DNA from: Sneathiella sp.
GTDB lineage: Bacteria; Pseudomonadota; Alphaproteobacteria; Sneathiellales; Sneathiellaceae
Direction: 5' to 3'
Assembly: GCF_029233945.1 (NCBI RefSeq)
Contig: NZ_JARGOQ010000036.1
Location: 1-37,367, forward strand
Length of the DNA: 37,367 bases
Shown here: positions 1 to 9,559 of the stretch, one piece after another
Layout of the letters: each line of letters opens with the position of its first letter
Numbering within the stretch: the stretch's first letter is position 1
Position numbers and translations under genes: made by a program
Notes under the pieces: model-generated
The model's database searches: none
What the model saw: the letters and a program-made list of their open reading frames with translations, nothing else
What the model was told of the DNA's origin: nothing

Positions 1-702
1 GAGTATGATGACGGCGGTGTCGGCGAGATTTTCATCGATATGCATAAGGAAGGCGCCGCCTTTCGCAGCCTGATGAATAATTTCGCAATCGCCATCTCCA
101 TCGGACTGCAATATGGTGTCCCGCTTGAGGAATTCGTTGAGGCTTATACCTTCACCCGGTTTGAGCCATCGGGCATCGTGGAAGGCAATGACGCCATCAA
201 GATGTCGACCTCGATCCTTGACTACCTCTTCCGGGAGTTAGCCATCTCCTACCTTGGCCGGAATGATCTGGCGCATGTCGCCCTTGATGATCTGCATAGT
301 GACAGCCTCGGGACCGGCGATGATCAGGCAAAAATCACCGAGGACGAATATTCTGAGAATAGAGCCGCCATCAACAATGTAATCAACCTTGCCTCGACAG
401 GATACGTCCGCGCCAATAATTTCGAGGTGCTGCAAGGCGGCCTTTCCGCAATGGCGGCGAATGTCGGTCAGGGCGAGGTTAGCGCCGCCGCCGCGAGTGT
501 CAGCGCGTCGGGTGCAGTTGCCGCCAGCGTATCGGTTGGCGGCGGGACACCCGGCGGCCCCGACAAGCTAAGCCGTGCAATGGAAGCCCGCATGAAGGGC
601 TATGAGGGGGACAGCTGCGGTGAATGCGGTAACTTCACCCTCGTTCGCAACGGGACCTGCATGAAATGCGATACCTGTGGCGGCACCAGCGGATGTTCGT
701 AA
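1..702 (+). CDS. nrdJ: Vitamin B12-dependent (class II) ribonucleotide reductase, C-terminal part (5' end outside window)
   Basis: The reading frame is open from base 1, so this is the last 233 codons of a longer gene. Class II reductases convert ribonucleotides to deoxyribonucleotides with adenosylcobalamin. Visible are the end of the catalytic barrel ([14 protein letters not shown], then [19 protein letters not shown]), a linker rich in Ala, Ser, Gly and Val at about residues 145-185 of the fragment, and a Cys-rich tail with CGEC, then CMKC, then CGG and a final GCS. In large alphaproteobacterial NrdJ proteins such a tail is a zinc-ribbon-like element plus the redox-active cysteines that re-reduce the active site. 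Active-site residues lie outside the window. A strong hairpin terminator follows 190 bp after the stop. The family call is confident. Confidence 0.93.
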   Translation, partial: EYDDGGVGEIFIDMHKEGAAFRSLMNNFAIAISIGLQYGVPLEEFVEAYTFTRFEPSGIVEGNDAIKMSTSILDYLFRELAISYLGRNDLAHVALDDLHSDSLGTGDDQAKITEDEYSENRAAINNVINLASTGYVRANNFEVLQGGLSAMAANVGQGEVSAAAASVSASGAVAASVSVGGGTPGGPDKLSRAMEARMKGYEGDSCGECGNFTLVRNGTCMKCDTCGGTSGCS

Positions 703-895
703 ATATCTTTGTAATTCAGTTGCTTGATTAGTTTTGTAAATCTGGCAGGTCAGGAGTTTTGTCGCGTAACCAGTAGAGTACAAGAGTAGTGTAACCAGTA
801 GTGTAAAGCGTAAATTTACGTTGAGTAAGGGTTGGAAAGTGTTGTGCTGCAGCACTTTCAGGATTGCTAAACCTATTTGTCTTACTCCCTAAGAT
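703..895 (+). other. Palindrome-rich intergenic stretch after nrdJ; possible 3'UTR or small RNA
   Basis: There is no credible ORF here. The stretch holds a 15-bp direct repeat with one mismatch (766-780 and 791-805), a perfect 12-bp palindrome CGTAAATTTACG (809-820), a second perfect palindrome GTGCTGCAGCAC (844-855) flanked by AAAGTG/CACTTT (836-841/853-858), and a TCTTA/TAAGA hairpin (880-894). It runs directly into the terminator at 896-930. A structured 3'UTR or a processed or independent small RNA would look like this. No promoter is convincing, so the RNA interpretation is inference. Confidence 0.35.
766..805. repeat. Short direct repeat, two 15-bp copies
   Basis: GTAACCAGTAGAGTA (766-780) and GTAACCAGTAGTGTA (791-805) differ at one base and start 25 bp apart. 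They lie between the nrdJ stop and the palindromes. The role is unknown; they could be a protein-binding site or the trace of a small duplication. Confidence 0.5.
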
Positions 896-930
896 AAAGA
901 GCATGTCTCCGGAGGCATGCTCTTTTTTTA
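896..930 (+). terminator. Rho-independent terminator after nrdJ
   Basis: AAAGAGCATG (896-905) pairs perfectly with CATGCTCTTT (916-925). The interior CTCCGGAG is itself self-complementary, so the hairpin has almost no loop. A run of T follows to 929. The T-run overlaps the stop codon of the convergent EAL gene (TAA, 930-928). On the minus strand the hairpin is followed by only a short T-run, so it serves the plus strand best. Confidence 0.85.
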
Positions 931-2610
931 GGACCAGCTTGTCGCGAAACCTTTGCGTTTCAGGTTTTTCGTAATCGAGCGGGATTTCCGTTTTGTCTCA
1001 ATTTCCGGCTGCGGCTTGCCGAAATACCAGCCCTGACCATAATTGACGCCCAGGACATTGAGGACATGAAGCTGTTCCTTCGTTTCCACCATTTCGGCAA
1101 TGGTGCCGATGTCCAGCTCCTGACAGAGACGTGACAGCGCCTTCAAGATTGCCGCGTCGCGCTTGTTGGTCAGCACTTCCTTGATATAGGTGCCGTCGAT
1201 CTTGATATAATCGACCGTCATGGCGCGGATATACTGAAAGGATGCCGAACCCGACCCCATATCATCGAGGCTGATTTCCATGCCCGTGGAGCGTAAGGTC
1301 TGGATGATTTTTTCCGCCCGTTGCAGGTCCTTGATCCGGCTGGTTTCGGTAACTTCCAGCCCGATATGCTCGCGAATTTCATCGTTATCTTCGTAAAGAG
1401 CGAGAAGGCTGTCGATGAAAATATCCGATTCAAGGGAGTATCCGGAAATATTGATCGCCAGTTTTGGCAGGACATCACCGCGTTTCTGGTATTCCAGCAG
1501 CTTGTCCTTGACCTTCTGGGCGACCCCGAGGTCGAGATCCTGGATGATGCCCGTCTCCTCGGCGAAAACAACCGTCTCATAGGGAGATTCCCCGTCCTTG
1601 AAACGGGAAAGCACCTCATAATGATGTGTTTCCTTGTCCGCGATCTTCACGATCGGCTGATAAACCAGCTTGAATTTGTAGTTCTGGAAAACGGATTTCA
1701 GTGCCAGCATCCGGCTCATCGTTTTTTCGAGGCGGTTATCCATCCCCTCGGCCAGCGATTTGATGTCGAACTCTTCCGTATCGCTGTCCACGAAGCGGTT
1801 AATCACATACATCAACGCCTGCGTCGCATTATTTGCGGAAAGCTGTCCTTTCGAGAGGTCAACCGTGCTTCTTAGCATCGAAACACTACCTTTCGGGTCG
1901 GCTTCGCTTGCAAGGGAGGATATTTTTTCTTCAAGAATTTTGCCATCGACGGACGGACTGTGCATCAGTCCATATTTATTGCTATCAAGCCGCCCGGCGA
2001 AATCCCCGCCTAAGGAATAACGCCGCAAAATAACCCCGATTTTATCAAGGAAATTGGACATTTCATCATCGCCGACATTTTCCTGCATAATGGACAGGCC
2101 GTTCAGGCGAAGGAGTGTGAGTTCTGTCCGCTGTCCTGCGTCTGCGGCTATTGTCACCTGCTGATCGGCGAGTTTCATGAAATCCTGCCGATCGAGAAGG
2201 CCCGTTTCACCGTCGCGGTATTCTGTGTTTGAACGGGTGGCTCCCATGCTGGAAACATTGAGGGCAAGAAAGACATGCCCGTGATTTCGGGGCAGCTTGC
2301 AGGCGCCGACGATGGCCGAGACTTTGGTCTTTTCCATGCGCGCGACGACAGGGGTAATGCGATCCCCCTCCTTCATGGTATCGAGGATATGGGAGAGCAC
2401 GCCTTTATCCTGCTGCGCGATCAGCTCGACAAAGGGCATCCCCTTGAGGTCTGCCATCTCTACACCAGTCAGCCCTTTTGCCGCGCCGGAGGCGAAAATA
2501 ACGATCCCGTTATTATCCAGTTCGATCAGCAAATCCGCCGCAGCGAACGAGAAGGCAACGAACCGCTCCTTCTCCGTCCGCAGATTTTCTAGTTTATTGT
2601 CGTCAGTCAC
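928..2610 (-). CDS. PAS / degenerate GGDEF / EAL protein, probable cyclic-di-GMP phosphodiesterase
   Basis: This 560-aa protein has no transmembrane segment. Residues about 12-125 look like a PAS sensor domain. Residues about 135-275 align with a GGDEF fold, but the catalytic loop reads DSNKY at 209-213 in place of GGDEF, so cyclase activity is unlikely. Residues about 305-545 form an EAL domain: EVL in place of EAL (Glu332 kept), an NIS motif, LEVTE, the metal-binding pair D449/D450 in DDMGSG, IKIDG, AEMVE and GQGWYFG. The metal and general-base residues appear present, so hydrolysis of cyclic-di-GMP is plausible. The start is GTG at 2610 with AAAAGG about 7 nt upstream. The gene is monocistronic, between two terminators. 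A palindromic TTAACC site lies just upstream. Confidence 0.88.
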   Translation of the reverse strand: MTDDNKLENLRTEKERFVAFSFAAADLLIELDNNGIVIFASGAAKGLTGVEMADLKGMPFVELIAQQDKGVLSHILDTMKEGDRITPVVARMEKTKVSAIVGACKLPRNHGHVFLALNVSSMGATRSNTEYRDGETGLLDRQDFMKLADQQVTIAADAGQRTELTLLRLNGLSIMQENVGDDEMSNFLDKIGVILRRYSLGGDFAGRLDSNKYGLMHSPSVDGKILEEKISSLASEADPKGSVSMLRSTVDLSKGQLSANNATQALMYVINRFVDSDTEEFDIKSLAEGMDNRLEKTMSRMLALKSVFQNYKFKLVYQPIVKIADKETHHYEVLSRFKDGESPYETVVFAEETGIIQDLDLGVAQKVKDKLLEYQKRGDVLPKLAINISGYSLESDIFIDSLLALYEDNDEIREHIGLEVTETSRIKDLQRAEKIIQTLRSTGMEISLDDMGSGSASFQYIRAMTVDYIKIDGTYIKEVLTNKRDAAILKALSRLCQELDIGTIAEMVETKEQLHVLNVLGVNYGQGWYFGKPQPEIETKRKSRSITKNLKRKGFATSWS

Positions 2611-2623
2611 CTTGCAGCCTTTT

Positions 2624-2647
2624 GGTTAATTCCCGGTAACATTAACC
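2624..2647 (-). promoter_or_regulatory. Inverted repeat GGTTAAT-N10-ATTAACC upstream of the EAL gene; candidate CtrA half-sites
   Basis: A perfect 7-bp inverted repeat (2624-2630 and 2641-2647) lies 14-37 bp upstream of the GTG start, and a further TTAAC follows at 2657-2661. The TTAACC arms match the half-site of the alphaproteobacterial cell-cycle regulator CtrA. The spacing is not the classical TTAA-N7-TTAA full site, so the regulator named here is inference; the repeat itself is seen directly. Confidence 0.35.
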
Positions 2648-2689
2648 GTTGATTTATTAACAAATCAGAAAAATGGCTGAAAATTACGC

Positions 2690-2715
2690 AAAAAAACCCG
2701 CGACATGGCGGGTTT
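2690..2715 (-). terminator. Rho-independent terminator after aspS
   Basis: AAACCCGC (2694-2701) pairs with GCGGGTTT (2708-2715) around a 6-nt loop. On the minus strand the stem is followed by seven T. It lies about 25 bp past the aspS stop and separates aspS from the EAL gene. Confidence 0.85.
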
Positions 2716-2740
2716 CTTCTCGCGCCTCCAGACGGGAGGG

Positions 2741-4525
2741 CTATTCTTCCGTTTTCGGCTGCGGCATTACCGTGCGGATATGCAGCTCCCGCAGGTTTTT
2801 CAAGGGAACTTCCGCCGGAGCCTGCATCATCAGGTCCTGCGCCTGCTGGTTCATCGGGAACAGGATCACTTCGCGGATGTTCGGCTCATCGGCGAGCAGC
2901 ATGACGATGCGGTCCACACCCGGGGCAATGCCGCCATGGGGCGGCGCGCCATAGCGGAAGGCGTTCAGCATGCCACCGAAGCGATCTTCCACGACTTCTG
3001 CCTCATATCCCGCAATCTCGAAGGCCTTCATCATGATATCAGGGCGATGGTTCCGGATCGCGCCCGAGGACAGCTCGATCCCGTTGCAGACGATGTCATA
3101 CTGATATCCCTTAATATCGAGCGGGTCCATGGTTTCCAGCGCCTCAAGACCGCCCTGCGGCATTGAGAACGGGTTATGACTGAAATCGATTTTCTTTTCG
3201 GTTTCGTCATATTCGAACATCGGAAAATCAATAACCCAGCAGAAGCGGAAGACGTTCTTCTCGGACACATCCAGTTCTTCGCCGATGCGCACCCGCGCCT
3301 TGCCGGCGATATCGGCAGCCCCTGCCGCCTTGTCGCAGGCAAAGAAGACGGCATCCCCCTCGCCCACGCCGGTGATTTCGCGGATTTTCGCAATCCGGTC
3401 TTCATCGAGGTTTTTCGCGATAGGTCCCTTCGCCTCACCATCCTTGAAGATGATATAGCCAAGGCCGCCGGCCCCTTCTTTGCGGGCCCAGTCGTTCATC
3501 TTGTCATAGAAGCTGCGCGGGCGATCGGCGGCCCCCGGCGCGGGAATGGCCCGGACGACCGAGCCTTTTTCGATATTTTTCACAAACAACCCGAAGCCAG
3601 AGCCGGTAAAGGGCTCGGTCGCATCGCTGATGATAATCGGGTTGCGCAAATCCGGCTTGTCCGTGCCGTATTTCAGCATGGCCTCATCGAACGGAATCCG
3701 CTCGAACGGGGTGACAACCTTGCGATCTCCTGCAAATTTCTGGAATACCTGGGTCAGGACCGGCTCGACCGCGGCGAAAACGTCTTCCTGGGTCACGAAG
3801 GCCATCTCGATATCGAGCTGGTAGAATTCTCCCGGGCTGCGGTCTGCGCGGGCATCTTCATCGCGGAAACAGGGCGCAATCTGGAAATAGCGATCAAAGC
3901 CCGACATCATGATCAGCTGCTTGAACTGCTGCGGCGCCTGCGGCAGGGCATAGAACTGACCCGGATGGAGGCGGCTCGGCACGAGAAAGTCACGCGCGCC
4001 CTCGGGAGAGGAGGCCGTCAGGATGGGTGTCTGGAATTCCTGAAAGCCCTGCCCCACCATCTGATTACGCAACTCGGCGATGATGTTGGAGCGCAGCACA
4101 ATATTCTGATGCAGCCGGTCGCGGCGCAAATCAAGATAACGATGACGCAGCCGGATATCTTCCGGATACTCCTGCTCCCCAAAGACGGGCATGGGAAGTT
4201 CTTCCGCCGCGGATTGCAGCGCGAATTCCTCGATATCCACTTCGACCGCCCCGGTTGGCAGGTTTGAATTAACCGTTTCCGCGCTCCGGGCCACCACTTT
4301 CCCCGTGATCGTGATGACACTCTCGGAACGGAGGCCTTCCACCGCCTCGAAATTGGCGACATCATGCTCAATCACGCATTGGGTAATGCCGTAATGATCG
4401 CGCAGATCGACAAACAGCAGATTGCCGTGATCGCGCTTGCGATGAACCCAGCCAGACAGCCGGACGGTTTTGCCAACATCACTCTCGCGCAGTTCCGCGC
4501 AAGTATGGGTTCGGTAGCTATGCAT
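2741..4525 (-). CDS. aspS: Aspartyl-tRNA synthetase, probably non-discriminating (Asp/Asn) type
   Basis: The 594-aa class II synthetase charges tRNA with aspartate. An N-terminal OB-fold anticodon-binding domain (about 1-105) is followed by the catalytic core with the bacterial GAD insertion (about 290-420). Motif 2 reads [15 protein letters not shown] and motif 3 [14 protein letters not shown], wording usual in alphaproteobacteria. The OB-fold has His33 in RKRDHG; a His here marks non-discriminating AspRS in Pseudomonas aeruginosa, whereas E. coli has Leu. Such enzymes also make Asp-tRNA(Asn) for GatCAB amidation; GatCAB is not in the window. The longest frame reaches 4573, but I chose ATG at 4525 because family homology begins there and AAGAGAG precedes it. 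It is divergent from rnd. Confidence 0.96.
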   Translation of the reverse strand: MHSYRTHTCAELRESDVGKTVRLSGWVHRKRDHGNLLFVDLRDHYGITQCVIEHDVANFEAVEGLRSESVITITGKVVARSAETVNSNLPTGAVEVDIEEFALQSAAEELPMPVFGEQEYPEDIRLRHRYLDLRRDRLHQNIVLRSNIIAELRNQMVGQGFQEFQTPILTASSPEGARDFLVPSRLHPGQFYALPQAPQQFKQLIMMSGFDRYFQIAPCFRDEDARADRSPGEFYQLDIEMAFVTQEDVFAAVEPVLTQVFQKFAGDRKVVTPFERIPFDEAMLKYGTDKPDLRNPIIISDATEPFTGSGFGLFVKNIEKGSVVRAIPAPGAADRPRSFYDKMNDWARKEGAGGLGYIIFKDGEAKGPIAKNLDEDRIAKIREITGVGEGDAVFFACDKAAGAADIAGKARVRIGEELDVSEKNVFRFCWVIDFPMFEYDETEKKIDFSHNPFSMPQGGLEALETMDPLDIKGYQYDIVCNGIELSSGAIRNHRPDIMMKAFEIAGYEAEVVEDRFGGMLNAFRYGAPPHGGIAPGVDRIVMLLADEPNIREVILFPMNQQAQDLMMQAPAEVPLKNLRELHIRTVMPQPKTEE

Positions 4526-4582
4526 CGATACTCTCTTAAAATCTTCGGGCCCGTCTTGAGCCGCGTTTAACAATGAGCGCCT

Positions 4583-4611
4583 GTATTACATGGTTTTTCG
4601 CCCGTCGCCAA
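4583..4611 (-). promoter_or_regulatory. Candidate sigma-70 promoter for aspS
   Basis: On the minus strand TTGGCG (4611-4606), a 17-bp spacer and TAATAC (4588-4583) give a plausible -35/-10 pair. The predicted start near 4576 leaves a leader of about 50 nt before the chosen ATG. It also places the longest upstream ATG (4573) almost at the transcription start. Pattern match only. Confidence 0.35.
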
Positions 4612-4725
4612 CCTTCCTTTATCGAGAAATATGGGCTATCTTACCAACAATAGAGCTTTGCAATAGAACAAGTCGCGTTTGGGTGCCCCCGGGCGTATTT
4701 TGTTGGGAAAGGGCACATAAGTGCA

Positions 4726-5877
4726 ATGCAGATAATAACAACAACGACAGACCTTGAAGAACTGGTAACACGGTTCGAAAAATACCCCTATTTCACGATC
4801 GATACGGAGTTTTTGCGCGAAAGTACCTTTTGGCCGATCCTTTGTCTGGTTCAGCTCGCGACCGATGATGAATCGGCCATTCTTGACCCGATGGCCGACG
4901 GGATTGACCTCGCCCCCCTCTTTCGCCTGCTGCAAAACAAGGACGTGCTGAAAGTCTTCCACGCAGGCCGGCAGGATCTTGAAATTTTTCATCATCTCAA
5001 TGGCGAGGTGCCGGAGCCGATTTTTGACACACAAGTCGCAGCGATGGTCTGCGGGTTTGGCGAATCCGTGGGCTACGATACGCTGGTCTCCAAGATCACC
5101 GGTAAAGGTATCGATAAATCCTCGCGCTTCACCGACTGGTCGCGCCGCCCTCTCTCCGACCGGCAGCTCACCTATGCCGAAGCGGACGTCACTCATCTTC
5201 GGGATGTGTATAAATTCCTCGCGAACAAACTGAAAGAACGGGGCCGCGAGGAATGGGTGACGTCGGAAATGGAAATCCTGCGCGCGCCGGAAACCTATTT
5301 TATTCCGCCGATGGAGGCCTGGCAGCGGATCAAGGCGCGCAACAGCAACCCGAAATTTCTCGGCATCCTGCAGGCGGTCGCCGCCTGGCGGGAGGAGCAG
5401 GCTCACCGTCAGGATATTCCGCGCAACCGGGTCCTCCGGGATGAGGCGTTGCTTGAGATATCCTCTAATCCCCCGAACAACCCCGAGGCACTTTCTCATG
5501 TCCGGGGGATCGGCAAAAAATTTGTCGATGGCCATATGGGGCGCGGGTTACTGGAGGCAGTGGAAACGGGCACCAAGTTGCCGGCAGATCAGCGGCCAAC
5601 ACCGAAAAAGAAAGCCCCTCCATCAAAGGGAATTGGACCGCTGATGGAGCTGTTACGGGTTCTTCTTAAACTCAGATGTGAAGAGAATGAGGTGGCGCAA
5701 AAACTCATCTGTAATATGACCGACCTTGAAAAGATTGCCGCCGAGGACGAGGCGGATGTTCCCGCGCTTAAAGGCTGGCGCCGTCGGGTCTTCGGTGACG
5801 ACGCCCTGAAGCTCAAAAATGGCGAGATTGCCCTCTCCTCCGAGGGCGGAAAAATCAAGATTATTGATCTGGCATAA
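4726..5877 (+). CDS. rnd: Ribonuclease D
   Basis: This 383-aa 3'-5' exoribonuclease acts in tRNA 3'-end maturation. The DEDD exonuclease domain covers about 1-185: FTIDTEF (first Asp and Glu), HAGRQDLEIF (second Asp) and LTYAEADVTHL, whose Tyr places it in the DEDDy subgroup. An HRDC domain follows at about 205-285 (WQRIKARNS to RGIGKKF), then a C-terminal helical region as in full-length RNase D. A GGGAAAGGG stretch lies about 13 nt upstream of the ATG, a little far for an ideal Shine-Dalgarno. It is divergent from aspS, and its 3' end overlaps the convergent ppx by 17 bp. Confidence 0.95.
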   Translation: MQIITTTTDLEELVTRFEKYPYFTIDTEFLRESTFWPILCLVQLATDDESAILDPMADGIDLAPLFRLLQNKDVLKVFHAGRQDLEIFHHLNGEVPEPIFDTQVAAMVCGFGESVGYDTLVSKITGKGIDKSSRFTDWSRRPLSDRQLTYAEADVTHLRDVYKFLANKLKERGREEWVTSEMEILRAPETYFIPPMEAWQRIKARNSNPKFLGILQAVAAWREEQAHRQDIPRNRVLRDEALLEISSNPPNNPEALSHVRGIGKKFVDGHMGRGLLEAVETGTKLPADQRPTPKKKAPPSKGIGPLMELLRVLLKLRCEENEVAQKLICNMTDLEKIAAEDEADVPALKGWRRRVFGDDALKLKNGEIALSSEGGKIKIIDLA

Positions 5878-7375
5878 TTTCGATCGCGGCTTCAAGATCG
5901 AGATTGGCGGCGAGTGCCTCGAACTGATTGGCCACATGATGCCCGACGAGCGCCGAAAGTGCCGCTGGAATTCTCAATGTTATGGCCGTTCGGGAAATCT
6001 CCAGCCGGGTCTGGGAGAGAATGCCAATCGTTCCGCCGCTTAACGTATGCGAAAGCCGGAGCGCGAGACCAACGGTAAGCGCGTTTTTCGCCTCCTCATC
6101 GGAGAGCAGGCGCAGGCTGTCATCGGTGGCGGGGCCGGAAAAATCGCCTTTATAGCGGGCATAAACGGAAAGCGAGACCATGGCCCGACCGCGATGGCTG
6201 ATGCCATTAAAGGGCGCCCGGAATATCCGCCGGAAGGCCTGGGCGGCGCGATAGTCGGAGTTCGCCCACCAGGCAATATCGGAAAGCGTCGCCGCAGCCA
6301 GGGCCAGGCGTTTCCCGTTGTCGTCAACATTCCCCATCAGATCATGGAGCCAGGCGAAAATTTCCTCTCCATGCTCGGCGAAGCGGCCCTCAGCTGCGGC
6401 CATGTCACGGCAGGCATCGAGGAGCGGGTCGCGGCGGCGGACGGATTTTTTAAGCTCGGAAAACAGCATCCCTTCCCGCAGACCGTTGCCGGAGAAAATG
6501 ACATTCTTTGGCTCCGTCATCGTCATCAATTCCTGCATAATGATCGCGGCGGTATGCATGGTGTTGGCGCGGGATTTGGGGATTCCGTTGGCGGCATTGA
6601 GGTCCTGGATCGTCATGCCGAGGATTTCGTCCAACAGCTCGGTCATCTGCTCCGCGCTCAAACGATAGCTATGGATGATATTCAGCGGATGACCGGTCTT
6701 GATGATGTGATATCGGGCCAGAACACGCCAAGCGCCGCCCACGGCATAGAAATCCTGCGCGGACATCTCTTCGAGCCAATCTGCCTTGGCAAATTTCTTG
6801 TTGATGAATTTGCGTAGCTTTTTCTCCGGCATATCCATATAGGAAAGCCGCAGTGCGCCTAATGGGAGCGTTGCCGTTTCATGGATATGAAAATCGGAAA
6901 TTTGCACCAGTTCCAGACTACCGCCACCCAAGTCCCCGGCGAGGCCATTGGCCTGCGGGATGCCGGAAAGAACCCCGAGACCGGAATAACGCGCCTCCTG
7001 CCGACCGCTCAGCACCTGGACATTGAGATCGCATTGCTGCTCGATTTCCGAGACAAATTCAGAGCCGTTTTCCGCCTCGCGTACGGCCGCCGTTGCGGCG
7101 ACCATCACCCGGTCAATGCCCATATGGTGGACAAGCGCGGCATAACGACGAAGCGCCCCAAGGGCATCCTCCATCGCCTTGTCGCCAAGGCGGCCCGTCG
7201 TGCCCAGCTCCTTGCCGAGACCGCAGAGGACTTTTTCATTAAATTTGGGAAGTGGTACCCGCTGGGGCCCATCAAATACAACCAACCGGACCGAGTTCGA
7301 TCCGATATCAATAACAGCAGTAGACCGATCCGACAGTTTGACCGCTGGATCCAGCTCTCTATCCCGATCTTCCAT
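5861..7375 (-). CDS. ppx: Exopolyphosphatase, Ppx/GppA family
   Basis: The 504-aa enzyme belongs to the ASKHA fold and removes terminal phosphates from polyphosphate or the 5' phosphate of pppGpp. The first phosphate loop is DIGSNSVRLVVFDG at about 23-36, and the second is GDLGGGSLELV at about 148-158. The C-terminal third (from about 320) resembles the HD-like helical domain of long Ppx proteins. The ATG lies 36 nt after the ppk stop, so the two are very probably one operon and form an opposing kinase/phosphatase pair. The last 17 bp overlap the 3' end of rnd on the other strand, and no terminator is visible between them. Ppx and GppA activity cannot be told apart by reading alone; the ppk partner favours Ppx. 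Confidence 0.93.
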   Translation of the reverse strand: MEDRDRELDPAVKLSDRSTAVIDIGSNSVRLVVFDGPQRVPLPKFNEKVLCGLGKELGTTGRLGDKAMEDALGALRRYAALVHHMGIDRVMVAATAAVREAENGSEFVSEIEQQCDLNVQVLSGRQEARYSGLGVLSGIPQANGLAGDLGGGSLELVQISDFHIHETATLPLGALRLSYMDMPEKKLRKFINKKFAKADWLEEMSAQDFYAVGGAWRVLARYHIIKTGHPLNIIHSYRLSAEQMTELLDEILGMTIQDLNAANGIPKSRANTMHTAAIIMQELMTMTEPKNVIFSGNGLREGMLFSELKKSVRRRDPLLDACRDMAAAEGRFAEHGEEIFAWLHDLMGNVDDNGKRLALAAATLSDIAWWANSDYRAAQAFRRIFRAPFNGISHRGRAMVSLSVYARYKGDFSGPATDDSLRLLSDEEAKNALTVGLALRLSHTLSGGTIGILSQTRLEISRTAITLRIPAALSALVGHHVANQFEALAANLDLEAAIEIMPDQ

Positions 7376-7411
7376 AAAACCCTAACACCTGGAATACGAA
7401 AACCAATTTCC

Positions 7412-9559
7412 CTAGCTTGGTGGTACAAGCTTGGGTACAGGTTCCTTTACAAGTAAAGCCTTGCCGCGTCCAGATAAAGACGGGTTTGTCATGAAATAAT
7501 TATGGGCCGAGAAGGGTTCTCCGTCGGCGGAAATACGCTCATACTCCCCGTTTTCCAGGAGTTTCCAGCTTTGCTGATTGTCTTTGAGGCACACTACCAT
7601 GATCTGGTCGAGAACCTGTCGGTGGATTGTCTCATTGGTGACCGGGAGAAGGGTTTCCACCCGCCGGTCAAAGCTGCGCTGCATCCAGTCGGCCGATGAA
7701 ATAAAGACTTTTGCCTTGTCGGAGGGCATTTTATGGCCATTGCCGAAACAGACGATCCGGGAATGCTCAAGAAACCGGCCGACAATGCTTGTCACCTGGA
7801 TATTTTCCGACAAACCCTTGATATTGGGGCGCAGGCAGCAGATACCGCGAATGACGAGGCGGATATCAACCCCGGCGTTGCTGGCCTTGTACAGCGCATC
7901 GATAATGGTCGGATCGACGAGGGAATTGAGCTTGGCCCAGATTGCCGCCGGCCGACCGGCCTTTGCATGCTCGACTTCCTCCTCGATCATCTGCATCAGT
8001 GAATTGCGCAGGCTGTAGGGAGACAGCGTCAGTTTTTCGAGTCCCTTCGGCTTGGCATATCCGGTTACATAGTTGAACATCAAGGTCACATCCGTCGCGA
8101 GCTGCGGATCGGTCGTGAACATCGAGAGGTCGGAATAGATCGTTGCGGTGATCGGGTGATAGTTGCCGGTCCCGAAATGCATATAGGTTTTAAGGTCCTG
8201 CCCCTCCCGCCGGACGACAACGGAGACTTTCGAGTGGGTCTTCAGGTCAATAAAGCCATAGATCACCTGCGCCCCTGCCCGTTCCAGATCGCGTGCCCAG
8301 CGGATGTTCGCTTCCTCGTCAAAGCGGGCCTTGAGCTCGATCAGGGCGGTGACGGACTTGCCCGATTCCGCCGCCTCGATCAGCGCCTTGATCACCGGGG
8401 AATTGGTGGAGGTCCGATAGAGCGTATGCTTGATCGCCACCACGTCCGGGTCCGCCGCAGCCTGCCGCAGGAACTGGACGACGACATCAAAGCTTTCATA
8501 AGGATGATGGACGATAAAGTCCTTGTTGCTGATGGCCGAAAAAATATCACCACCCGCATCCCGCACCCGCTCCGGATAGCGGGGGGTGTAGGGCTTGAAA
8601 CAAAGCTCGGGCCGCTCCGCCGTGATCAGTTTCGAGGTATCGGCAAGGCCCAACAGGCCATCACTGATAATCAGCGCGCGCTCGTCAAGGTCGAGCTCCT
8701 TGATCAGGTAGTCGACAAACTGCTGCGGCATTTCCTTGTCGACCTTGAGGCGGATCACGCTGCCCCGGCGACGGCGTTTCAGCGCGGTTTCAAAGAGCCG
8801 GACCAGATCTTCCGCCTCTTCCTCGACCTCCATATCGCTGTCACGCACGATGCGGAAAATACCTTTGTTGGCAACCTCGTATCCCGGAAAGAGATGATCG
8901 AGGAACAGCATCACGATATTTTCAAGGCTGATAAAGCGGATTTTCGATCCCGGCAGGCGGATAAACCGGTCAAGGGCTTGCGGCAGCAACAGAAGAGCCT
9001 TCAGGTTGCGCTCTGATTCTTTGCGCACAAGCTCCAGGAACAGGCCGAAGCCGAGATTCTGGATGAACGGAAACGGATGCGCCGGATCAAGCGCCATTGG
9101 CGTCAGCACGGGGTAAATCTGCCGCTTGAAATAATCTTCAAGCCAGACCCGTTCCTGCTTGGTGAGTTCCTTCGGGCCGAGAACATAGACCCCTTCCTGA
9201 CGCAGCTCCTTGGTCAGGCGATTCCATTGCAAAGTCTGCTCGGCCATCAGGCTGTTGGCCTTGCGGTCCACTTCCTCCAGCTGTTGCGCCGGGGTGAGGC
9301 CGTCATCGCTGAGCGTCTTGATATTGGCCTTGATCTGGCCCCAGAGACCGGCAACACGCACCATATAGAACTCATCAAGGTTCGCCGCCGAGATCGACAA
9401 AAAACGAAGACGTTCAAACAACGGATGAGCGGTATTCACCGACTCCTCCAGCACCCGCCAGTTAAACGACAGCCAGGAAAGCTCCCGGTTGAGGAAGCGT
9501 TCCGGGCTGCTGAGAAGGTCTGACGGCGCGGCGTCCGTTATTTCAATATTTGTCGACAT
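7412..9559 (-). CDS. ppk: Polyphosphate kinase 1
   Basis: The 715-aa enzyme reversibly transfers the ATP gamma-phosphate to polyphosphate. The N-terminal domain begins with [18 protein letters not shown] (18-35) and the head domain follows. Two phospholipase-D-like catalytic domains carry the two essential histidines: His442 in LKTHSKV, equivalent to the autophosphorylated His435 of E. coli, and His599 in FLEHSRI, equivalent to His592. Length and spacing match the family. It is first in the ppk-ppx operon. The 123-bp gap to the preceding DUF2147 gene could hold its promoter; a weak Pho-box-like sequence lies at 9615-9632. Confidence 0.97.
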   Translation of the reverse strand: MSTNIEITDAAPSDLLSSPERFLNRELSWLSFNWRVLEESVNTAHPLFERLRFLSISAANLDEFYMVRVAGLWGQIKANIKTLSDDGLTPAQQLEEVDRKANSLMAEQTLQWNRLTKELRQEGVYVLGPKELTKQERVWLEDYFKRQIYPVLTPMALDPAHPFPFIQNLGFGLFLELVRKESERNLKALLLLPQALDRFIRLPGSKIRFISLENIVMLFLDHLFPGYEVANKGIFRIVRDSDMEVEEEAEDLVRLFETALKRRRRGSVIRLKVDKEMPQQFVDYLIKELDLDERALIISDGLLGLADTSKLITAERPELCFKPYTPRYPERVRDAGGDIFSAISNKDFIVHHPYESFDVVVQFLRQAAADPDVVAIKHTLYRTSTNSPVIKALIEAAESGKSVTALIELKARFDEEANIRWARDLERAGAQVIYGFIDLKTHSKVSVVVRREGQDLKTYMHFGTGNYHPITATIYSDLSMFTTDPQLATDVTLMFNYVTGYAKPKGLEKLTLSPYSLRNSLMQMIEEEVEHAKAGRPAAIWAKLNSLVDPTIIDALYKASNAGVDIRLVIRGICCLRPNIKGLSENIQVTSIVGRFLEHSRIVCFGNGHKMPSDKAKVFISSADWMQRSFDRRVETLLPVTNETIHRQVLDQIMVVCLKDNQQSWKLLENGEYERISADGEPFSAHNYFMTNPSLSGRGKALLVKEPVPKLVPPS

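Noticed and set aside
433-560. Ala/Ser/Val/Gly-rich stretch at the end of nrdJ as a repeat element
   Set aside because: The low-complexity linker is in frame with GC-rich codons like its neighbours; no exact tandem unit is present.
3176-4267. Plus-strand ORF of 363 codons opposite aspS
   Set aside because: It is the antisense shadow of a conserved synthetase gene in GC-rich DNA; its sequence shows no family motif.
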